DNA from: Notospermus geniculatus | Taxonomy: Eukaryota > Nemertea > Pilidiophora > Heteronemertea > Lineidae | Reading direction: 5' to 3' | Assembly: GCA_002633025.1 (NCBI GenBank) | Contig: NMRB01000061.1 | Coordinates: forward strand, 522,686-586,685 | Length of the DNA: 64,000 bases | In this document: in pieces, positions 57,766-64,000 of the stretch | How positions within the stretch are numbered: the first letter of the stretch is position 1 | Layout of the letters: each line of letters begins with the position of its first letter | The notes under the pieces: model-generated | Databases searched by the model: none | Told to the model about the DNA's origin: nothing | The model's input: only the letters and a program-made list of their open reading frames with translations | Program-made: the position numbers and the translations under genes

Positions 57766-59158
57766 TCTTAAGTCCCTTTTGGTTTGACCAATTATGTTGC
57801 CAACATTATTTTTCGAATACATGTACATGTACTTTCTTCACAGATTATAATTCATGACATGTCAGCGGACGTAGTCTATTACTGAATAGCATGTAACAAG
57901 TCAGATATCAAGCCCTCTAGCTCACATGAGGAATGAAGCAATGGAAACCGACAACCCAGGAAATCTAGCAAACAGTACTACCGGTATATAAAGTGTGTGT
58001 CTCTTTCATCGATATATGCAATACGAAGCCTTGAAAAATTGATATCGGCTTTCTGCCAAAGCAGCCAACAAACCCTTTCGAATCCTGTAACAAACGATGA
58101 GAGAATCTACGAAGGCAGGCATTCCGAGAGACATGGATATCCTTTCTTTTTGTTGTAAGGCTACACGTCGACTTGAGCGACAGGAAAAAAGCTCGCTTTG
58201 ATTCCCCTCTTTCATCTTCTGCCACCTCAATTAACCGCATGTCTGTGGAGGTGAGCACCAAAGCTTTGTCCATCTTGGTATTTAAAGAGCTCGGAGACGA
58301 CGCGAGGTCAGCAAAATACCGGGGGAATAATGACGGGATCTGGTCACGTGGTGGAAGTTATTTGAATCTGTCGCCATGGCGAGTCATTTGCAACTGCAAG
58401 GGAATCAGATACGTCCTCGCAGTACACGAAACTTGCATCAACACGATGTTCTAGATTGCTAATGGGTAGGTTTTCTACAAATGGCTCGGCTACTGCTGTA
58501 TATTGCAGTGTTCTCCATGTTTTCGCCCTACTAATGAAAACTGTCTCTTAATGGTAATGGAGACATTCACAGATGTCATGTTCTTGCAAGTGAAAATCTG
58601 GGATTTTCTACAGATATTGGGTTTACTAATGACTGTATACTGCAGGAGGGCTCGCTATACCGAAGTCACCCAGGAACCAACGGTATTTCCACACTACACT
58701 ATGTGAGAATTTGCACCAAAATGAGAAACAAACAAATTACATTAGGAAATTTGACATGTATTTTTCAAACATAAAATGACATAAATGGAAGAATGAGCAT
58801 TTTGACTTAACTCGTTACTAAGTACACCAACCATACACATTAGACCATACATGTACATGTATATAAAATGTATTCCAACATCATATCACATAAATTTTCA
58901 TTTTTACAATGGTCCCTTCCCAATTCCGACATCATGTGAATGAACAAATGCAAAATATAAACTAAACATAAGTATTAGCTCTGCTTAGACTTGACTAAGT
59001 ATATGAATAAAATTCACTAAATCAAGAGTAGACAACTTGTGACCAAAGACGCTATAAAAGAAAAATAAATTTTTGATGGCTATGTCCCAGCTGGCATTGT
59101 TCAGTAAAGAACAGCTTCCAAAATCATAGATATTTTGTGCTCATAAACACTTTGAAGG
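57766..59158. other. Downstream flank and likely 3' UTR of the SLC35D gene
   Basis: The SLC35D stop codon ends at 59159, so the 3' UTR should extend toward lower coordinates. I found no canonical AATAAA on the minus strand in 58500-59158. ORFs at 57965-58706 have no recognisable domains. Confidence 0.35.
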
Positions 59159-62100
59159 TCAAACAGAACTTTGATCCTTCTTTGCAACATCAGACATCCT
59201 TCCATCTGGGCTTGACTTCTTTTTCAGCAAGAATGTCACATAGGAGTACACAATACTACCCATTGCACTGAAAAAGACAGAGGACAAGTTGAGAGCAGCA
59301 TGTTTACTTAAAGAGGCTGAAAACTGAAAACAAAGGGATTAGTCATCAAATCATATGTGACCCTCCACAGCAAAACCAGTCGCATGTCGCTCAGAAGGTG
59401 AGCCGCAACAAACTAAGATGACACCAGAAGAGAATGGGCCATTGAACCATCTTTTCTGAAGATGGGGATTTGGCCTAGTGGTTTAAGGCGTGCTGCCCCT
59501 TAGTGCTGGCGATTGAGGCCTTATGCGAGGGTCCGTGGGTTCGATTCTGGTAGGAAGCAATGTCTTTCACCTTAGAAACTCGTATTTCTATTTCAGAAGA
59601 GAATGGAAGAAATAGATTATTTCAGATTTCATAACAGACAGACAATATTGAAAGTGACAAACATTTGTTCTCAACCTGCCAAGCTAAGAGCGACATGCGA
59701 CTGGCTTTGCTGTAGAGGGTCACATATGTACAAAACACACAATTTTGTCTAAAGAGCCAAAAATGAACTAAAGTAGAGCTCCAGGCTCACGTCAATATTC
59801 TCAAATTGACAAATTACCTGATATTCAGACCCATGAAGTTAACCACAGAGAAGATGTAGTCGCCTCCAAGGAACATCCCAAGATATGTGATGAGGAGATT
59901 CTGAAATAATAATAAGAAATGCAGACTCTGAAATATGTGGGCAGCTGTCAGTGCATTACGTAAGATTTTACAAGAACATCTTGACATCTCTTCAACTACG
60001 TTCCTTGCATGAGGAGTGATTGGATCTCTTGTCAGGGCAAGATGACTGTTTGGTGAAAGGACATATCAATCTATCACCATCACATACAACTAACAATAGG
60101 GACGACATAAATTCAAAAGCACTGGGTCTTCACAGAAAATGTGACTCTAACAATCGGAATTACAGAAACAGTTACGCACCTTTAAGACACCAATGATGGT
60201 TGTAGTCAAAGCGGAGTTGTAATGTGTGCAGAGAACAATGGAGTACATCAGGATGAATCCCATGATACATGACAAGCAGAAGTAAAGGAGAAACAATGGA
60301 TCTCCCCAATCTTTAAATTCTGAAACCTAAACAGAATGTAACAGGATTCAATTTTAAGGGTCTGACTCATCTTGTTCATCGGAAAAGTATCAGCCAGAAA
60401 GAAAGTAATTAATTCCTTAGAAATTAAAGTCAAAAGAGATGAACTGGAATGGTTTTCCTCATGATTGTATGGTCTTTACTTGGCCCAAAATAGCCCAGGG
60501 AGAATGGATGGAAATGCTCAAGACGGATGGCAATATCAGAATCAAGAGCCTGTGCCAGTTTGTATTGAGTTGTCGACAGGTTTACTTGCATCCAAACTAC
60601 ATATAAGGCTGGTGCATACACCTACCTGACTAAGTTGATTCGTAAAACATGCTACCACAAATGCAGGTATCACCATGAATAAAGCATTGTAATACAGCAG
60701 ACCATATTTCCCCAGCTCCTGTAAGAAGAGAATTGACATCAGGACAGGCATTGTAAGAGACATCTATTATTGATTTGAGGAAATATCCACTCTCACACTT
60801 TGGTAATGGTCTGAGCACTCTGCTTTCCTTGGCATAGAGAGCCTGGTTTTAGAGTTTGTGCCATATTTCCGAATGGTTCAGGATAAGAAGAAAGATATCT
60901 CTGCCTTAAAAGACCGGGATTCTTCTTATCTTACCCTTGAATCTAACTTCTTCTTCATATAAACCCCATTAAGTGCAGTGAATAGATCATTCAGTAAGAT
61001 AAATATGTATCCGACCAGATCAAAAGCAAGGTCATCACTGAAAAAGAAAGGGCAATGTGTCAAGATGAAGTTCTACACAGCATTCAGGGTTTCATTCAGG
61101 GAGGGGGGATTTATCTAAAATCATTACATGTATCTCTATCAAAAAGTTCTCCGCATACTAACCTTGCTGCAACCAGAGCACCAAAGATCATGAGAAAGAC
61201 CGAGATTTTTACAAAATGAGGAGCTTTCACGCTGAAAAGATAATTGAGAAATCAATTATCATACGGTACGCAAACGTGATTGAGTGGTCACATCGGTATC
61301 ACAATCTATGAGTGCCTACGTACAGACGTTGCACAGCTCTTATCAATGATAACCAAGAGTGCTGTACACATGATACATTGTCCAATACAATGGCCATTTT
61401 TTGTGGGGAACTGACTAAAAGCACAATTAATTATTTCATTATCCTGTTTTGTTACGCTACAGGTGCCTTACCCTAATAGAAGCTGTTCCAGAATCATTGT
61501 CATCAGAATTGAAAACCTTCTAAGTACTGTGAACATGGGCAAGCTGTAAAAAGTTGAAGAGACGTGTTAGAAGAGATCTGACAAACATTAAAAAAAGTTG
61601 CAGGTGCAGGTCGAAAAACAAGTGGAACAGCAGCCATGGCTCACGCTGTGTCTGGAATTTGGCTCAATAGAAGTCTGCATCATTTTCTCACCTTAGCTTC
61701 TTCGTTCCACCAAGACCAAACACTAAATTGGCAAGAAATATCACAGGCAACGGCATCACCTGAAAGGGTCGAAAAGGAGTTGAAATGTACAGCTAAGCTT
61801 TGCTATGAAGACTACAGGTCAAAAGAGGTTCTACTGTAGGCTTATGACCTGACATATGTCAGAGCCACCACTGCAGATTCAAATGAAATGCCCGCATACA
61901 TGTATTTCATAACGGACATGATGGAAGCCAGCTAGACCAGGCATGCCAGGGGCATTTTAGCAGCCTTGAACCCTCAATCATGTCAATCCCTGAATGACAC
62001 TTATGACACTGGATGGCAGATGTTTAGCTTAGTAGAGAGTACCGGTATCTCCTCAACGATGAACTAACAAGTAGACTGCAACAAAACTGTCTAGGCCTAC

Positions 62101-62939
62101 ACTATGTTTTCAATTCTCACCTTTCCAATGACATCGAATGAGAAGGATGGAAATGAAATTATTTTTAAGTATCTAGCCAGGAACAACACAAACACAGTCG
62201 CACACATCTGTCCAATCCCAAGAAACTGGAAGGATGGAAATCTGGAATGTAAAGATACCGGTACCGTATAGGGATCAGCAATACAAGTTCAAAGTTCAAA
62301 GTCAACGAATTGGGCAGTCAATCGAGCAGTGATTACTGGCTAAGGGCTAGGCTGAAAAGATTAGGTGCCTAAGCCTATTTTAATTTCATTGAGCTGGGGA
62401 CTGGGCTGTCTTGACTTGGGACATGGGACACTTGAGCATTGAATGAGCATTCTATTCTTCCATCAATCCATGACACGAACGAGGGAACAACATTACCGGT
62501 AGGCCTAGGCGGCCTACAATAAGTAGGCCTACGCATGGTAGGCCATTTATTGGCTATAGGCCTAGAGGGATGGACCAGACCTGAGAGTGAGACCAGCCAA
62601 CTGCCAACATCAATGGCAGATGCATCAGCATGTACCAGTACCATGAACAATGTCAATGAATGCTGAAGAATCATCCATGTATGTATGAAGTAGACGATAG
62701 TTTATCACATTATCAATAGATGTCGCTTCAGTTCGTTTCTAAAACTGACCCCTTTATTTTCCTAAAATACAGCTACTCAGTGCTCAGACTTCACGTGAAA
62801 CTTACTTGTAACTGGTGAGGATGGTTTTATTCACAATTACAATGAAAAACGAACTGATTCCATAAAATCCTGCCGAAGCTAATCGCACCAAAAGCGGCAC
62901 CTCAGCCGAAGCAGGATCCACGACGACAGCCGCTGCCAT
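59159..62939 (-). CDS. SLC35D: SLC35D-family nucleotide-sugar transporter, ten coding exons
   Basis: Coding exons: 62939-62806, 62241-62121, 61759-61692, 61543-61472, 61231-61163, 61037-60935, 60718-60626, 60326-60180, 59900-59818, 59267-59159. All junctions are GT..AG and all phases join, giving 332 residues, close to vertebrate SLC35D1/D2. Family-typical runs are [10 protein letters not shown] (108-117), [15 protein letters not shown] (190-204), [11 protein letters not shown] (256-266) and GGDYIF (281-286). SLC35D proteins are multi-span ER/Golgi antiporters that import UDP-sugars such as UDP-glucuronate, UDP-GlcNAc or UDP-GalNAc for glycan synthesis. The start is the AAGATGGCA ATG (62939), a strong context; an in-frame ATG four codons upstream is weaker. 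A lysine cluster (312-314) and KKDQSSV form the cytosolic tail. Orthology to D1 versus D2 is not resolved. Confidence 0.96.
59354..59727. mobile_element. MITE in SLC35D intron 9, split by a SINE
   Basis: ATATGTGACCCTC.ACAGCAA and the inverted right end close the element; CATGTCGCTC and TGACACCAGAAGAGAATGG blocks match the intact copy at 14445-14642 read in inverse. Interruption occurs at 59438-59593. The intron runs 59268-59817. Confidence 0.92.
59438..59593 (+). mobile_element. tRNA-Leu/Ser-like SINE with a perfect 13-bp target duplication
   Basis: An A box (TGGCCTAGTGG) and B box (GGTTCGATTCT) lie ~60 bp apart, a spacing that suggests a tRNA with a long variable arm. CAGAAGAGAATGG occurs exactly at 59425-59437 and 59594-59606. 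The intact MITE at 14445-14642 reads (in inverse) CAGGAGAGAATGG only once, confirming the duplication. The tail ends in a short T-rich run. It is inserted within a transcribed intron, antisense to SLC35D. Confidence 0.9.
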
Positions 62940-63060
62940 CTTGAATGTCATGGGCGTTCGGTCTAAATATCGAGTGATGCGACGCTGAGTCGATTGGCGG
63001 GAAATTCGAACATCGCGCGCGCTAGATCGCCATCGAACGTACCGCAATTTGTTTCAGAGA
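62940..63060 (-). promoter_or_regulatory. Putative SLC35D proximal promoter
   Basis: CpG-rich DNA (GCGCGCGC at ~63013) directly precedes the start codon. On the minus strand TTTCCCGCCAAT (63004-62993) combines an E2F-like TTTCCCGCC with a CCAAT box, about 55 bp from the ATG. No TATA box is seen at a suitable distance. The functional reading is inferred from consensus matches only. Confidence 0.35.
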
Positions 63061-63219
63061 TATGTCCTGATACAAATACGACAGTGTTTGCACAGTCATG
63101 GACTTTAATTTCAGTATTCTCTGCAAGACAGGCCTAGTAGGTCAGTCTACGGTACTAAGCCTAAAAGGGACATGCGATTTTTTTCAGTTACATCTTTTCC
63201 AGTTTTTCTGATGAAAAAA
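63061..63219. other. Unannotated stretch upstream of SLC35D
   Basis: No feature is recognised apart from a GGCCTAGTAGG word at ~63131. Confidence 0.4.
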
Positions 63220-63510
63220 ATTTACATTATCGCTTTTTCAAAATGATATTTCCGTGGAACTATATAATTCTCCGCGGAAATATATATTTTTCCGCAGAAA
63301 TATATTTTCCTTTGCGCAAATAGAATTAGATAAATAGAAATCATTGTTTTTTTCGCTGAAATAAATTATATCCGCAAAGGAATATGTAATTTTATAATAA
63401 AATACCGTAAAAAACACCACAATTCCGCAGAAAAAAGATGCCTTTCCACGGAACAGAATTATTTATTCAGCGGAAAATATAATAAAATTCCGCAGAAAAA
63501 AATTTTGCGG
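63220..63510. repeat. AT-rich block studded with TTCCGCGGAA-type words
   Basis: TTCCGTGGAA, TTCTCCGCGGAAATATAT, TTCCGCAGAAATATAT, ATCCGCAAAGGAA, TTCCGCAGAAAAAA (twice), TTCCACGGAA and CAGCGGAAAA occur at irregular intervals in otherwise A/T sequence. They are partly palindromic. The block could be a fold-back element or a decayed simple repeat; it ends at GCGGGCTGAGCC. Confidence 0.7.
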
Positions 63511-63678
63511 GCTGAGCCTAGATCAGACTGCACCATAACGGCCGCTAGTCCTGCGTTTGGCGGACTCATGAGGCTAACACTAATATAAAATTTTACAAGG
63601 CTGGCCTAATAAAGTGGTCACATGGGCATGACTCTGGACCCATGACCTTGGCGGGGAGATGCCTAGGCCCGATGGAGG

Positions 63679-63946
63679 TGTTACTGCCGATTCGGCGTTC
63701 CATTCGGCGTTGACTATGATGACGTCACTCGTGACGTCATCGTTCTTGCCATGGCGCACTTGCCATGACGTATTTGCCATGACGTATTCGTCGTGGCGTA
63801 TTTAACTGTTGATTTTGACGGTTACGTTCTTGCCGTTGATTTGATGTTCGTGCTCCGTCATGGACGGACGCTTTGTAAATGTACTTAGATAATAAATACA
63901 GTCCTCTTAATACGAAATATATCTTCCTCCTGTCGTCGATACAACA
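63679..63946 (+). mobile_element. 5' LTR of an LTR retrotransposon, probably BEL/Pao-type
   Basis: The proposed LTR starts TGTTACTGCC and ends ATACAACA, giving TGTT..AACA termini, 268 bp. Inside are an AATAAA (~63892) and short TGCCATGACGTAT direct repeats. It is immediately followed by a tRNA primer site. No protein-coding part is visible because the window ends; the BEL/Pao label is inferred from the LTR start and primer type. The left LTR border is the least certain part. Confidence 0.7.
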
Positions 63947-63948
63947 TT

Positions 63949-63964
63949 TGGTCCTTCGAGCCGG
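63949..63964 (+). other. Primer-binding site complementary to tRNA-Tyr
   Basis: TGGTCCTTCGAGCCGG is the exact complement of the last 16 nt (CCA included) of a typical animal tRNA-Tyr as I recall it. It lies 2 bp after the proposed LTR end, the standard position for a reverse-transcription primer site. Confidence 0.8.
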
Positions 63965-64000
63965 ATGATATAAGGAACCGACGATGTCGATGGGAGGTCT

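Noticed and set aside
59460-59560. Functional tRNA-Leu or tRNA-Ser gene
   Set aside because: It is flanked by a perfect 13-bp target duplication and lies inside a MITE, so it is a SINE head.
62806-63047. Longer SLC35D N-terminus starting near 63047
   Set aside because: That frame begins with TTG, not ATG; the first strong-context ATG is at 62939.

Overview
The window looks like draft nuclear genome from a marine invertebrate metazoan. Genes are split by introns with GT..AG borders. Interspersed repeats dominate: tRNA-headed SINEs, many short fold-back elements, a Tc1-like copy and an LTR element with a tRNA-Tyr primer site. ACATGTACATGT and TAGGCCTAC words recur throughout, and four single Ns (7169, 19556, 32666, 53457) mark a draft assembly. 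I cannot separate echinoderm, hemichordate, amphioxus or lophotrochozoan from sequence alone. Nothing bacterial, no CRISPR array and no operon is present.

Two protein genes are well supported, both on the minus strand. At 59159-62939 lies a complete ten-coding-exon nucleotide-sugar transporter of the SLC35D family (332 residues, every junction in phase). At 30668-31894 lies a long open exon for an LRAT-domain protein with a zinc-ribbon-like N-terminus and a glycine-zipper membrane tail; its frame continues upstream to an ATG at 32032, interrupted by one TAG. Weaker coding candidates are at 19607-19769, 21141-21376, 32707-33038, 47301-47486 and 54720-55164.

Layout: 1-14.6 kb holds tandem repeats, a SINE and several fold-back elements. 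14.6-19.2 kb is featureless apart from ambiguous ORFs. 19.2-21.4 kb carries a local duplication that includes a splice-donor-bearing candidate exon. 22-25.4 kb has hairpins and a nested MITE-in-MITE with a 9-bp target duplication. 25.4-29.9 kb shows nothing. 29.9-34 kb holds the LRAT gene between two copies of one SINE, plus short tandem arrays. 36-45.4 kb has fold-back elements, a ~1.1 kb TIR element full of CCACCGGTGG palindromes with a U2-snRNA-like segment inside, and an internally deleted Tc1 copy. 45.4-59 kb is mostly unannotatable with a chimeric SINE, a TIR element and a 45-bp perfect-arm palindrome. 59-63 kb is the transporter gene, and the right edge is the start of an LTR retrotransposon.

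The two recognised genes have no evident joint pathway: one would move UDP-sugars into the ER/Golgi lumen, the other is a membrane-tethered acyltransferase/thiol-hydrolase-fold protein of unknown substrate. I found no convincing new multi-gene system. The most distinctive signals are the nested insertions with visible empty sites, the CCACCGGTGG element, and the LRAT protein's architecture.
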